A stretch of 64,000 bases of DNA from Isoetes taiwanensis (taxonomy: Eukaryota; Streptophyta; Lycopodiopsida; Isoetales; Isoetaceae): contig JAJEKV010000003.1 of the NCBI GenBank assembly GCA_021234155.1, positions 11,036,413 to 11,100,412 on the forward strand. Reading direction: 5' to 3'. Each line of letters starts with the position of its first letter. The stretch's first letter is position 1. Made by a program: the position numbers and the translations under genes. The notes beneath the pieces are model-generated. The model made no database searches and was not told the DNA's origin. It was given only the letters and a program-made list of their open reading frames with translations. This document shows positions 35,689 to 46,275 of this stretch, in pieces.

Positions 35689-35986
35689 GTCTTGCAAGCA
35701 GCACTGTGCGGCTCGAATGACCTTCCGAACTGCGCCTCTTTCGGGAGTTTATGATTTTGGAAATGCATGTAAAAAAGGTTCCGGCGTGTTCTTAAATTTG
35801 AAATTGAGATATACACTCATTGAAGGCAAAATAGCGGGGTGAGAGTATAGCACGGGCATCCTTATCTCGCCTAAACACAAATTCGAAAATCATCTTCTTT
35901 TTATGGAACTCAGTCCGAGGGGCACATAGGAGCTTATCGAATGCTAGTAGCCGGAGCTGCAGACAGATTTCTCTCGGCGGCTCGTG
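35689..35986. promoter_or_regulatory. shared divergent spacer, copy A
   Basis: 298 bp between two divergent start codons. It aligns with 63175-63484 (310 bp) including GGCGTGTTCTT, a TAGCACGG block and CAAATTCGAAA. Conservation of the spacer in both copies suggests a bidirectional promoter, but no core element is certain. Confidence 0.5.
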
Positions 35987-36547
35987 ATGGCGCCACAACG
36001 TTGTAAGCTCCTAACTTTGCATGAATCTATGGCTCCAACTAATTGAGGCTTTTGGTAAGACTAGTTGATTTGATCAATGTCTGTGGAGCCAAAGTAGCGG
36101 TGGGAGATGAGCTCGAGGACACGACCATTCTTCATTGCAATGCCATGGAGAAGGGATACATAAGAATCGCTTTAGTACAAGTTATTAATAGAGATGTCCC
36201 ATTGATGCGACCGACTGAAGAAGCAAAGACCCTCGGAGAGGCGGCGGGGTCTATGATACAATGGCCCAGGGAATATTTGCGAGAAGAAGTAAGTGCTTTC
36301 CACTTTTTTTATTTGGATGCTTGTTTTCTAGATCTTGTTAGACCTGCTTGAAAAGTTGAGAATGTGGAACTGCTCGGAAGCTCATTCGATTGCTTGTTTC
36401 CTTATTGAGCATATGTCAACGTCGATGAACTTTATGCTTTGGGAGGTGTTGAGTAAGGGAACAAGCAATCGGAGAGACTCCCAAACAGATGCACAACTCG
36501 AAGTTAGGCAGGGCCGATTTGATTACTTGTTTGGTAGATTGGCATAG
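35987..36547 (+). CDS. module gene 1, DUF8039-like domain, copy A
   Basis: Three exons (35987-36002, 36065-36288, 36332-36547) join in phase. The 16-bp first exon gives MAPQR. Exon 2 encodes DLINVCGAKVAVGDELEDTT, then EKGYIRIALVQVINRDVPLM and RPTEEAKTLGEAAGSMIQWP. The last part follows the DUF8039 pattern known from plant transposase-related proteins (P-T-E-E-x-K-T-L-G-E-A-x-G-S-x-I-x-W-P). Exon 3 gives LDLLEKLRMWNCSEAHSIA and ends with a stop. The ~155-residue product is shorter than transposon proteins carrying this domain and has no catalytic motif. The structure is shared with copy B at 62730-63174. Confidence 0.6.
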
Positions 36548-37259
36548 GTAAGACAAAGTGGGTTTCTTATATAGAGGACCTCTACCCAAACTAGGTCCCA
36601 AACCACCCCCAACACATCCCCCCAAAAGGAATAAATTACTACTCCTATATTTTAGTGTAGCCAAAATAGGTTTAGCTAAACTACTTTCAAATTGGGGCTA
36701 GAAGTTTCTAACACTTGGCTAAACTAAATGGCTTTTCTCCATCACAATTTCTTGCTTTTGGCTAAAGGCAAATATTAGCCATCACGCTATAGTAATTTAA
36801 AAAAATCCAAGCATTTTGGAAAAGACATTGAATTTATTATAAATACATAAATCAACATACAAACATACATGAACATATTCAAAAACCTAAAAAAAAGGAG
36901 AATACATTGTTTTTTTCTTCTAATGCTTCAACTTTATACTTGGAACAAGAAAGAAAGTGGAAAAAGAAAAAAGAAAAATATAAACCCTATTTGAAATTTC
37001 TTAAAGATAGTACATACATTGGTGTTGAATTTCGAGCTAATCTATCCATTTTTCCAAGCCCACTCTATCTTAGGTTTAGCTAATCGATGTCCTGATGGAT
37101 ATGTCTAGAGGTAAAGGTTTGGCTATTCAACCTAAAAACTCACTTGGGCGGCAAAAAAAAATTGGGTTAAAATTTTCTTTTTTTGGGCATTTTTTCCATT
37201 TACTTTAGCCGTTTTTCTTGGCAAAACTGCTACATAATAGCCATTTGGCTAACCTTAGC
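36548..37259. other. AT-rich spacer between module gene 1 and its array
   Basis: No gene. AT-rich sequence with scattered AAAAA runs. Module B has only ~130 bp at the equivalent position, so this may be an insertion in copy A. Confidence 0.35.
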
Positions 37260-38175
37260 CGTTATTTTATTCCATGCCCCCCTCTCCGCCTCACAAATTT
37301 TGAAGGGGAATGGTTCGAAGGAGAGTGCCCTCTTGAGCATGGGCGTGATAAAGAGAGGGTGTTTTGGTAGTGTTGGATGAATACTTTGGATTCCTCTGTA
37401 TTTGCCTTTGGGGGGCCATTCTCCACTTGCGAGTCGAGAATAAGCCTTCTCGACTTCGAGAAGGCCACCTTGTCCTCTGCATTTGCCTTTTGAATGCATT
37501 CTTGCATTGCTACTCGTAGAGGCCTCCACCCAAACTAACGTTTTGGTATGGTAAAGGGATGGTGTTGGCTGAATACTTTGGATTCCTATGTATTTGCCTT
37601 TTTGAGGCTTTCTCGACTCGGAGTCGAGAAGACCTATTCTCGACTCGAGGCCTTCTCGACTCGCAAGACGAGAATAGATCTTCTCGACTCGCGAGTCGAG
37701 AAAGCTCCCTTGTCTTCTGTATTTTCCTTTCGAATGCATTCTCGAGTCCCTGCTCACTAAGGCCTCCACCCAGTCTAGACCCCTCCCTTTCGCAAAATTT
37801 CAAGTAGATGGCTCGAAGGAGAGTGGCCAGACTGGGTAGAGGCATCCGCGACTTGAGAGTCGAGAATGCACTTTTGAGCAAGTGTGGTAAAGAGAGGGTA
37901 TTTTGGTATATTAAAGGGCGGGTGTTGGATGAATACCTTGGAGATTTGTCTTATGGGGGCTTGTCCTCTCTATTTGCTATTCGAATGCATTGGCGACTGG
38001 ACAACTCCGGACAAGGGATATTGAGAGAAAGGAGTCTAGTGTGGGGTGGTTGGCTTCAGTGGGAGAGGTGCGGGTGTTGGCTTCAATGGGGCATTCTCGA
38101 CTCGCCAGTTGGGAATGAATTCACCCAGACTAAGGCTTTTCCAACTCGCGAGTCGAGAATAGGCCGCCTCTCGCC
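37260..38175. repeat. hairpin/palindrome array, copy A
   Basis: Two full hairpins (about 37272-37342 and 37761-37842) have arms containing GGTTCGAAGGAGAG or GGCTCGAAGGAGAG pairing with CTCTCC or CCCTCCC blocks. About eight copies or half-copies of a palindrome with core CTCGACTCGCGAGTCGAG lie at, for example, 37420, 37610, 37680, 37850, 38093 and 38137. A further direct repeat (GGTAAAGAGAGGGT with GTTGGATGAATAC) occurs near 37345, 37545 and 37887. The array lies 3' of module gene 1, as in copy B. Confidence 0.85.
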
Positions 38176-39699
38176 TACCTCGAGAAATGCAGCCATGATG
38201 CTAATCTTGCAAGGGATAACGTATTCTGGGTTAGCTAGATCTGATAGTGCAATTTTTTAATTTCCCTGATATGTTTACAGATCAATCCAATAAACCCATT
38301 TATGGGTTCTTTAATGAAAATGCTTGTTCTTCAATCTTTTCCTTCTTTCGTCTCTTTCAGTTCCTTCTTTTAGTTGACACTTTTAGTTCCTCTTGCTTAT
38401 TGAAGGATCTGGGTAAATAAAACCAATAATCATGGTCTATTTAAACATAGTTCCTGAACTTGAGCTGCCTAAAAATAGTAAATGTAAACATAAAAAAAAT
38501 CGAGCCCAACTCTTTAAGAACGTACCTGTCGGATTTGCTCGAAAAAGAAGTAGGTTCCAAGGCTGCTTTATTCTTTAAATAGGAACTCGAAAACTACGAA
38601 TAGAGGTTTATCGGGCTGGAAATCTTACCAGAGGATAGTAAGATCCTCTAAATATTAGAAAAAAAACACGAAAATAAGAATACAGAAAGAGAAACAGTAT
38701 TTTATAGCAAAAAAGACTTACTACTAAACCCTCACTTTCTTCTGAGGCTGTAATGGCCTTTGGAAGAGATGATTTGGGCAAGGATCTGAGCACTGGATGC
38801 GTCACGATACGTGGACTAGGCGGCTGTCATAAGAAGAGATTGATTCCTGCGTTTCTAGTATTGGCCGGTCTGATTCGGCACGGAGGAAGATGGAGTGAGG
38901 AGAAGAGACAGACAAGAGAAACTGGGATCGAAAATGGATTAAAGTTGTGGAAATAATGGCATTTATTTTCGGCTCCCCCCTCAAACTTGGAGATAAAGTA
39001 ATGTAATTTATGCGGGTGGCATACGGTTTGACCGTATGCCACGTCGGCGAACACGAGGAGAAGCTGACACATGGCTGGTTTAATATTTTAATGCTTTACT
39101 GGCAGGGAAAAAATTAAGCATACTATATATTTTTATAGTTTAGCTATTTTTCAAAATTTTACAGTGCTTTATGATATACATTTGGCTAAAGTTATTATTA
39201 TTATACATTTATACAAGAATTTAGCGCTGGCTCTATGCACAATTGGCAGTCATCGGTAGTTAGCGGATATGAAGCAATATTTGGAAGCATGCAATTGAAG
39301 ACATTTACTTCGTTCAGTTTTATAGAATGGACTGCACGTGATTCATGTCTAAGGTTCTCGTCTTTCATTCGTCTAGGGTTAGGAAGTGTTAAATGATTCA
39401 TTGGTTTATACTTTACGTCAAATGTTTTTTTAATGTTTGCTAACCTATTGTCTATTGCCACGTCATCCTAAATGTTCATGCCATTGAAACTCGTTTGAGC
39501 CCATGATAGGATGGTGAACCAAACTATAAAACGAGTCCACGCTCATGAGATGGTGAAGCAACCCATCCATGCACATGAGATGGTGAACCAAACTTTAAAA
39601 CCAGTTGACTTATGTTGTTGTATTGTTATTTGAGAGGAAAGACCATGGCGTAGTGACTGAACCATAATGAGTGGCTTAGTGAGTGAACGATAATGACAT
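38176..39699. other. no complete gene; possible ribosomal protein L2 remnant
   Basis: The plus strand at 38753-38860 reads GRDDLGKDLSTGCVTIRGLG and GCHKKRLIPAF, which resembles the conserved RITxRHRGGGHKRxxR part of ribosomal protein L2 (organellar type). The match is short and diverged, so it is only a suggestion. The rest is AT-rich with no recognisable gene. Confidence 0.3.
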
Positions 39700-40295
39700 G
39701 AATGTGAGTATTTCAATTGAGTTTGAAGATATACACCATTTTTTTCAACCAAGGTATATCCGTCGCCATTGAACATACCCAGAAGCAGAGATGCTTGTGC
39801 TGCAGCATTCCCATTTAATGAAATGGAGCTAAATCCTTCCTTTTTTACCTCATCTCTCCATCTTTCAAACCTTGCTTCGCCGGATCTGGCAGGGCCCCCA
39901 ATTGCCGGCGGGTTCCCCTAACCAGGCCACTGCCCATAAGTCGTCGGCTCATTCTTCAACAGGCACGCGGCCAGAGATCCAATTCTCCTCCCACTGCTTG
40001 GAAGCTCACGGTTTCATGTTCTATTTCATCCCAATGGGGGTTCTTGATCTCCTGAGACAGTTGCTGCTGCTCCACCATGTGCCTCTCTGCATTGTCTGCT
40101 GGAAAGCTGGCTCCCAAAGAATCAAACAATGCTGAATAGTAATGCATAGCTTCTAAGAAACGACTCAGAAGTGACTCAGATCTTGCTCAAGTCTCAAGAT
40201 CCACTATAGTCACCACCTTGGGCTCAAGCTTTTTTATTAATTGTAGTATTCCATCCCCTGCTCTGATCCCCAAAATTGATTCATCCACATTCCCT
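39700..40295 (-). pseudogene. SCARECROW-type GRAS protein, C-terminal part
   Basis: Minus-strand reading from about 40295 gives NVDESILGIRAGDGILQLIK, KLEPKVVTIVDLE, a stop, [20 protein letters not shown] and [17 protein letters not shown]. After a ~120-bp insertion it resumes with [40 protein letters not shown] and GYTLVEKNG. These are the PFYRE and SAW regions of the GRAS domain, closest in wording to SCARECROW/SCL23 proteins. The final W-x-x-L-x-x-x-S-A-W residues are lost after a frame change near 39715. The 5' half of the same gene is at 46276-46873, beyond a LINE. Confidence 0.88.
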
Positions 40296-40331
40296 CACTC
40301 TCTCTCTAGCGCCCTCACTCTCTCTCTAGCG
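40292..40331. repeat. 20-bp tandem repeat at the LINE 5' end
   Basis: CCCTCACTCTCTCTCTAGCG is repeated twice head to tail, starting at the point where GRAS homology stops. It is probably the 5' end of the LINE. Confidence 0.75.
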
Positions 40332-40674
40332 CCCTCACTGCCCTTGCATAGAGCCCCCTTGATTTGCCCCTTTCTGGCTTTCTCTCTCTAGGGTTTACAG
40401 TCTCTCTCTAGCCCCAAAACCCCCAAACCCCCAAAAGGTGCTTTGACAGCGATTTTGGGTCCCCAAATTAGATTCTGAGCACACTTTTTACAGCCAGAGA
40501 CCCCATAGCCTTTGGAAGTCAGCGCACAGAATAATGTTGAGTTAGGCTCCAACATTTGCCCGACATTGCCATAGCCCAACCAACTGCCTCTTGGCCTTGC
40601 CTAGCCTGGCCACAGCCCTGCCATAGCCTGCCTAGCCCTGCCGGACCTGACAAGCCCCTGCCATAGCCTAAACC

Positions 40675-42274
40675 TTGCTTGACGTGCCATACCCCCAGTC
40701 ATGGCCACAGAAGCAGCCGTGTCCGGACTCACCCCTAGCAGGTGATCTTCCACAGGCCACAGCACCCCACTACGGGCAAACCCCCGCACAGCCTGCTGAC
40801 CTCCCGCAGGCCGAGCCTGCCTGGGAAAACCAAGAAGGGCCACCAAGGAAGCGGCCCCGTGCAGACGCAGTGGACAAGGGAGAGACATCCTCCATGAAGA
40901 AGGAGGCCCGGGCCAAGGCCCACACAGTCAGGCCGGCTCGGCAGCTGAAAGTTGGCTGCCCAGGCCCCACAGAGCCCCCTCTGTTGGCAGAACCTTGGGC
41001 CGCCATCCAAGCTGGGGTTGAGGGCAATAGTGCCCGCATTGCGGGCCTGGAGACGGAGATGGAGTCTGCAACATCTCACGTGTTGCGCAGACAGTTGGTG
41101 ATAGCGAAACAGCAGATCACTGAGTTGGAGACCCAAGCACACCGGCTGGACGACAGCATCCGATTGGTGCACTCTGAGAGGCAGCAAGACCGGCAGGTGC
41201 TCGCAGACATGCAGGCTCGCATGGATAACCTAGACGCTGCCAGGCAGGACAGGGACTGGGCAGAGCGCGAGACACTTGCACTCACGTCTCAACTCCGCAT
41301 CGAGGTTGATGAGGCCAACGACATAACGCGGACAGGCCACACTCCAGTTGGAAGTTGAGGAGGCTACCACTACAAGACAGAGGTTGCAGGCCGCCTTGGA
41401 GGTTAACCAGGCAGCACTGAGCGCCCTTCGGGAGAAGGATTTGGCACGGGATCGGGAAATGCAGGAGCTCCGATCTGTCATTGCCCAGCAAGGCAAGGGC
41501 CTCCAGGCAGAGGCGCATGAACAATGGCAGCACTGCATGTGGGAGATGGCAAGACAGGACCAAGCCTTGCAGCTGAGCTCCAGACTTCGGAGAACAGAAG
41601 CTGCAGCAAATGACACACAAGTACCGCAAGCCCAGCAACCTGCAAGATGTCAATCGGGGTCGCCTGGTCAACCTGAACGCCGGCAGCCACAGCCCCGCCC
41701 TGCCGCACCATCATCACGTGTGCCGCCACCAGGCCAAGTGCCCTCACTGGACGCTGAGCTCCGTGGGCGCAGGCGACGCAGCCACAACCTAGTAGTGCGG
41801 GGCCTGCCGGAAGAGCTGGGAGAGAATCTCACCCGGAAGATACACACACAGATCCTTGGGCGCGTGACGTTTCCTGGTCCAGGACCTGTTCAGGTTACGC
41901 GACCAGCCCGATGTGGGATCCAGCGCCCAGGCCACAGCCGAGTAGTGGTGTTCACGGTTGCGGATGCACGAGTTCGGGAGGCCATACTGCGACAGAGCAC
42001 ATCTCTGTATGTGAGCCAGGATCTTACTCCAGTGCAGCAGGAGGCACGCAGGAGAGAGTTCGCCAGGGTCAGGGACACCCGCAGTCGACCAAATGCTGCA
42101 GCTGCACCCGCTCAGCCAAATGACACCCCTGCTGCCTCTGCTCCTGACCCTTCACAATCTGCCCCTACAACCCGGTCTGCTCCCGCTCAGCCAAATGCTG
42201 CCCCTGCTGCCTCCGCTTCTGCTGGTCCGAAATCTGCCCTCGCAACTCAGCCTGCTCTTGCTGCTGCTCAATAG
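40675..42274 (+). pseudogene. LINE ORF1: coiled coil and RRM-like domain
   Basis: Two overlapping frames form one ORF1. The first (40675-41358) has a Pro-rich start, a basic stretch (PPRKRPRADAV), then a long Gln/Glu/Arg-rich coiled coil. A shift near 41345 moves to the second frame (41348-42274), which continues the coiled coil. It then has RRRSHNLVVRGLPEELGENL and HSRVVVFTVADARVREAILR, an RRM-like core with the N-L-V-V-x-G-L-P first strand seen in L1-type ORF1 proteins. The Ala/Pro-rich end is repetitive (SAPAQPNAAPAA). It is known to bind RNA and nucleate the LINE RNP in this class. Confidence 0.8.
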
Positions 42275-42299
42275 GAATTGTGCCTCCGGGTGGTGGTCT

Positions 42300-43795
42300 G
42301 GAACTGTCGGGGTTTCCCATGGCAGAAGGGTGATAGCCTCAATTCAGTAGCTGTGGACATGGACCATTAGGGTTTTTTTTAGATTAAAAAAGGGCCTTCA
42401 AAACATGCCAACTAAGCCAAATGAAGATAAATGAACCACCAATCAGAAATCAGAGCCTGACGGGTCCAGTCAGCAAAACTGTTATAACTAACTTACTGAA
42501 TCACGTTTTCTAGCATAACTGTTGATAGAAAAGTCCAAATGAGCTCTCGTCTAGTGCAACAGATAGATCTCGTTGAGATCTTTCCAATGTTAGGTGCTTT
42601 GCACATATTTTAACCACTTATGATTGTCAAAACTCCAAAAAATATGGTTATTACTATTTTTTACTATTCTACGGGGCTAAAAGATATGCAAACCACCCAA
42701 GGTTGGAAAGATCTCAATGAGATCTATCTATGGCACCAAACAAGAGCTCATTTGGATGCTAGAAAATGTGATCCAGTGAGTTAGTTATAACTGTTTTGCT
42801 GTCTGGATTACCAAGTCTGTTTTCTGATTGGTAGTTCATATAGCTTAGTCAGCAGTTCTTAGAAGGCCCTTTTATGATCTCAAAAAATCCCTAATGCTCA
42901 TCTTCCTCATGGAGACATGGGAACACCCAGGCCACAAGCTGCCTGATCTGCCAGGGTACCAGCATTTTTCAGTGTACAATGGTTGTACAGGGAGACGTGG
43001 GCACGGGGGGGTTGCCTGCTACTACCGGGTAGCCTTGGCACATTTGGTTTCCCTCCAGAAGACCGACAGACATAACTGCTACTTGTGGATCCGAGTGCAC
43101 CACCCTGGCGGGGATCCTCTCTTCCTAGCTGCTTGCTACTTTCCCCATGCAGAGAGTCCCTTCTATCACGGCCACCCGGAGGTGGACAGGATGGACCCGT
43201 ATGTCAATCTATATGATGACATACAGCAGTACAAGCGGATGGGCGGAGTTATGCTCCTTGGAGACTTCAATGCGCGGACAGGGGTGAACATGCCATGCGG
43301 CTAGCAGATGACGTGCTGCAGTTGCGTCCCGCAGAGGCCACACGGCGCTCAGATGATAGTCAGGTCACTCGCTTTGGCAGACAATTGCTCCTGATGTGCG
43401 GTATCTTTGACCTGCTCATATGCAATGGCCTACCACAATGGCCCTCTTCCCACGGGTACACTTGCAGACAGGACAATCACGGCGGCGGAACTAGTGTCGT
43501 GGATTATGTCATAGTGGCTGCGCAGGATGTACACCTTGTCAGCCATTTTCACGTCGGCACGGACAGTCGGGACGAGGAGGCCGACTCAGATCACCTCCCA
43601 CTCTATGTGAGGCTGGCCTGGCCAGCCGCTATGGCCCCCTCAGTAGCAGTACCTTGCCGACCTCGGTTGCGCTTGGATTATGAGCAGGCGGAGGGTTACG
43701 CTGACATGCTCGCAGAAGCCCTCCCGACAGTTCTGCAGGCCCACACGCTGGAGCGAAAAGAACCGACCAGGCGGTTGAGCTCCTCGTGGCGGTAG
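42300..43795 (+). pseudogene. LINE ORF2 endonuclease, split by a foldback element
   Basis: The start reads VVVWNCRGFPWQKGDSLNSV. It is then interrupted by the 42365-42896 foldback and resumes with IFLMETWEHPGHKLPDLPGY (metal-binding Glu), then GGVACYYRVALAHL and GGVMLLGDFNARTG (catalytic D-x-N). After a shift near 43300 it continues with LLMCGIFDLLICNGLPQWPS, GGGTSVVDYVIVAAQD and EEADSDHLPLYVRL (S-D-H). All blocks are those of AP-like LINE endonucleases. Confidence 0.85.
42365..42896. repeat. 532-bp foldback element with ~250-bp arms
   Basis: The ends are CATTAGGG and CCCTAATG. The left half (to about 42620) and the reverse complement of the right half align throughout: AAGGGCCTT, CCAATCAGAAA, AGCAAAAC.GTTATAACTAAC, ATTTTCTAGCAT, CAAATGAGCTC and GAGATCTTTCCAA all recur in mirror order. 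The middle is ~50-60 bp of AT-rich DNA. It interrupts the LINE endonuclease frame. A transcript would form a very long hairpin. Confidence 0.92.
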
Positions 43796-44425
43796 ACGGA
43801 TGCTTTGGGAGACCTCCCACACCCGTAGATCGAGACCGCAACCTTCCTGCAGAATGATGGTTGATACCGAGGTGTAAGGAACGCAAACGCCACTCCTGCC
43901 CTCATCATGGATCAGGACCCGGTGCCTCAGGCCACCAGCCATTCTTGTTGCCTTCCTCAAGGAAACAAAGGCAAGGTACCCGGCAAGGCACCGAGAGAAA
44001 ATGTTCTACCCTCGGGCGCCCGCCCAGAGCTTTAAGGCATGAGGGGTACTCTGCCGCCCGCCACGGCTGCGAAACATCCGCGGTGTTGCGATTAGGCGAT
44101 TACACGCAATAGCTTTATGGCCGGGAACAGGACGGATGTTCCCCGCAACATGGCCCCTGCCCAGTGATCCACGAAGAAGATGTCGAAGAGGTAATGCGGC
44201 CTTTGGCTAATGGGAAGGCGGCAGACTTGGATGGCACAAAGCGGAGTTGCTCAAGTTAGGCGGGGCGGCCCATGGTGCCCGTCATGGCTACTGCTTTGTT
44301 CAACAAAGTATTTGCAAGAGGGTTTTCCCGGTCATGGACCACAAGCGGGGTTGTTCTCGATCTACAAAGGCGGGGGACCCACACCATCCGGCTAATTACC
44401 AGAACCATCATGGTCATTTCGGTAT
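43796..44425 (+). pseudogene. degraded linker of LINE ORF2
   Basis: Between endonuclease and RT the plus strand has no continuous frame. Patches such as PAVMATALFNKVFARGFSRSW near 44280 resemble the region before RT motif 1. It is eroded by indels. Confidence 0.5.
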
Positions 44426-45418
44426 TTGCCAAGCTATCGCGGGGCATTCTCGAGAACGGCGGTAACCCGGATGGGCGGAGGCGTGAGTCGGGGGTCGCAC
44501 CCAGGCGGGCTTCGACCCGGACATTCGACCATTGATCACATCTTCACACTTTCGGGACCACAGGTCGAGGGCGGCCCGAACCGCGTCGGGAGGACTGTCT
44601 TCTTTGTATGTGGACTTTGCAAAGGCTTTCGACACAATTCCCCAGGAAAAGTTGTGGGCGAGATTGCACCATATGGGCTCCCTATGGATCTCAAGGAACG
44701 ATGTCTGAGCTTATCTGAGACCTGCCGCGAGCCGCATGCAAGCTGGAAGGATGATCATTTGCCGGTAGCATTGGAGTTAGGCAAGGTTGTCTCCTCTCTC
44801 ACCTACACTCTTTGGACTTTACATTGACCAGTTGGAAGCCTGGCTAGCTGCCAATGGGGGGGACGGTATACGGCTCTTGCACCAGGTCATCCGACAGCTC
44901 ATCTATGCGGATAATATGGACCTCTTGGCCCACACACCAGAGGGAATGCAGGCACACCTAGATGCCCTGGACACATTCTGCCAGGCGACGGACATGCGGG
45001 TCAACCTGGCCAAAACTAAGGTGGTCCTCATATCCTCCTCACGTCATCCGGCACCTCCGGCGCTCATTTACCAGGGGAAGATGGTAGAGGTCATACCCAG
45101 CTACAAGTACACGGGGTGGAATTCAGATCCTCAATGTATTGGGATGCATCCATTAAGCCTTCGGGTGACCGCAGTTGGAAAGCGCCTACCACAATGCAAA
45201 ACAATAGTCCGCAGGCGAGCCAGATGATAGGGCCACCAATCACATTTGTTCCCGAACCTTTGGTTGAGCCGATTCTTTTGTATGGGGTCGAGGTGTGGGG
45301 CCCAGTGGTGTCTTTGGCGACTTGGAACGACTTAGAGCAGGTCCAGAAGGCATTTTTGATGCGGGCACTTGGCGTCAAGCCCTCAGTTCCATATCAGATC
45401 TTGTTGCAGGAGACATGA
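44426..45418 (+). pseudogene. LINE reverse transcriptase, frameshifted
   Basis: Blocks in changing frames: STIDHIFTLS (RT motif 1), then SSLYVDFAKAFDTIPQEKLW (first catalytic Asp), then SPTLFGLYIDQLEAWLAANG, LIYADNMDLLAHTPEGMQAH and LVEPILLYGVEVWGPVV. The catalytic box is Y-A-D-N instead of Y-A-D-D, so it is inactive even if the frame were continuous. It is close in sequence to the RT at 52002-53585 (-) and to the relic at 1996-2515 (-). Confidence 0.85.
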
Positions 45419-45421
45419 TTC

Positions 45422-46084
45422 ATGCCCCTGCAGCATGCGGCCCTCGATAGGCACATTGTCTATTTCCAGAATGTGGCCAACATGGGCGACACTCGGCTCC
45501 CGCACTTGGCTTACGCTGTGGCGATGAGCCCGCAACGACTCAGGGATTGTTGGAAGGACAAGAGAGCCCAGTGGCTGGCGCGCTGGAACGTAGACGCACA
45601 TAGGTGCGTCCAGGTGCACACAGATGCCGGCCGGGATATGCTCTCTTGTTTCATGGGAAAGCTCTGGGACGACCATGCTCTGGAACAGGTAAAGGTGGCA
45701 CACTACAAACATCACATAAACCCCACCCTGGTTCGAGGCCCACAGCTCTACCTGCGTTCTCAGTTGCCCATGGAGAAGCGCAGGATTATCGCGTCCATTC
45801 GAACAGGGGCCCACCATCTTCGGCTTGAGACGGGTCGGTGGATTGGAGAGCCGCGCCAGGATAGGCTTTGTCAGTGTTGCCCGCTGGGGGTTGTTGAGGA
45901 TGAAAGCCATGCCTTCCAGAGCTGTCCAGCCTATATTCAGATTCGGGCTCGCTACATTCTCTTGGTGCGACCTGGTCTGCCCCTGCACGAGCTACTCAGT
46001 ACGTCATCAGTTCGATCCCTTGGCTCCTACCTCCAGGAGGTTTTGGATCTGCGGAATCACCTCTGCCCCCGGGCGCCTACCTGA
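45422..46084 (+). CDS. LINE ORF2 C-terminal region with Cys/His knuckle
   Basis: Continuous frame of 220 codons directly after the RT thumb: MPLQHAALDRHIVYFQNVAN, RLPHLAYAVAMSPQRLRDCW, then RRIIASIRTGAHHLRLETGR and a zinc-knuckle-like CQCCPLGVVEDESHAFQSC. The latter (C-x2-C ... H-x4-C) is the usual end of plant LINE ORF2. Only its attachment to the RT is broken, by a stop at 45417. Confidence 0.78.
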   Translation: MPLQHAALDRHIVYFQNVANMGDTRLPHLAYAVAMSPQRLRDCWKDKRAQWLARWNVDAHRCVQVHTDAGRDMLSCFMGKLWDDHALEQVKVAHYKHHINPTLVRGPQLYLRSQLPMEKRRIIASIRTGAHHLRLETGRWIGEPRQDRLCQCCPLGVVEDESHAFQSCPAYIQIRARYILLVRPGLPLHELLSTSSVRSLGSYLQEVLDLRNHLCPRAPT

Positions 46085-46275
46085 GGTGCCGGGAATTCAT
46101 GTGTATATATGTGTATTTGTACAGCTGCCAGCAGGTTTGTTGCTGCGACGGTTTTTCCCTCCTAAGGGGGGGTTTTTTAATCCGGGTAGCAACGGGCTTG
46201 CTGCACCCGTGTAATTTGGGTCCCATAGGCCGATTGGCCTCCGCGGACGATAAAAGAAACTTCCTTCCTTCCTTC
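46085..46275 (+). other. LINE 3'UTR with (TTCC)n tail
   Basis: 190 bp after the ORF2 stop, with GGGGGGTTTTTTAAT and a G/C-rich end, finishing in four TTCC-type units. GRAS coding sequence begins directly after it. Confidence 0.7.

Larger units (their letters stand above)
35392..38175. mobile_element. module A: divergent gene pair plus hairpin/palindrome array
   Basis: This stretch matches module B (61140-63887) in inverse orientation along its entire layout: a minus-strand Lys/Ser-rich gene, a ~300-bp divergent spacer, a plus-strand three-exon gene, and a downstream array of hairpins and CTCGACTCGCGAGTCGAG palindromes. DNA identity is visible across exons, introns and the shared spacer. The outer ends are not defined: I found neither terminal inverted repeats nor a target-site duplication. 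It may be a degraded DNA transposon or a duplicated host locus. Confidence 0.7.
40296..46275 (+). mobile_element. second LINE, ~6 kb, inserted in the GRAS gene
   Basis: GRAS homology stops at ~40295 and resumes at 46276. In between, on the plus strand, are an ORF1 with a coiled coil and an RRM-like domain, an AP-type endonuclease, a reverse transcriptase, and a Cys/His C-terminus. The 3' end is a short (TTCC)n tract (46260-46275) rather than poly(A). The flanks share only AATG, so a target-site duplication is short or eroded. Several frameshifts, a Y-A-D-N catalytic box and a foldback insertion make it inactive. Confidence 0.88.

Noticed and set aside
43629-43960. Minus-strand frames up to 106 codons inside the second LINE
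   Set aside because: They are antisense to the endonuclease and linker of ORF2 and have no recognisable domain.
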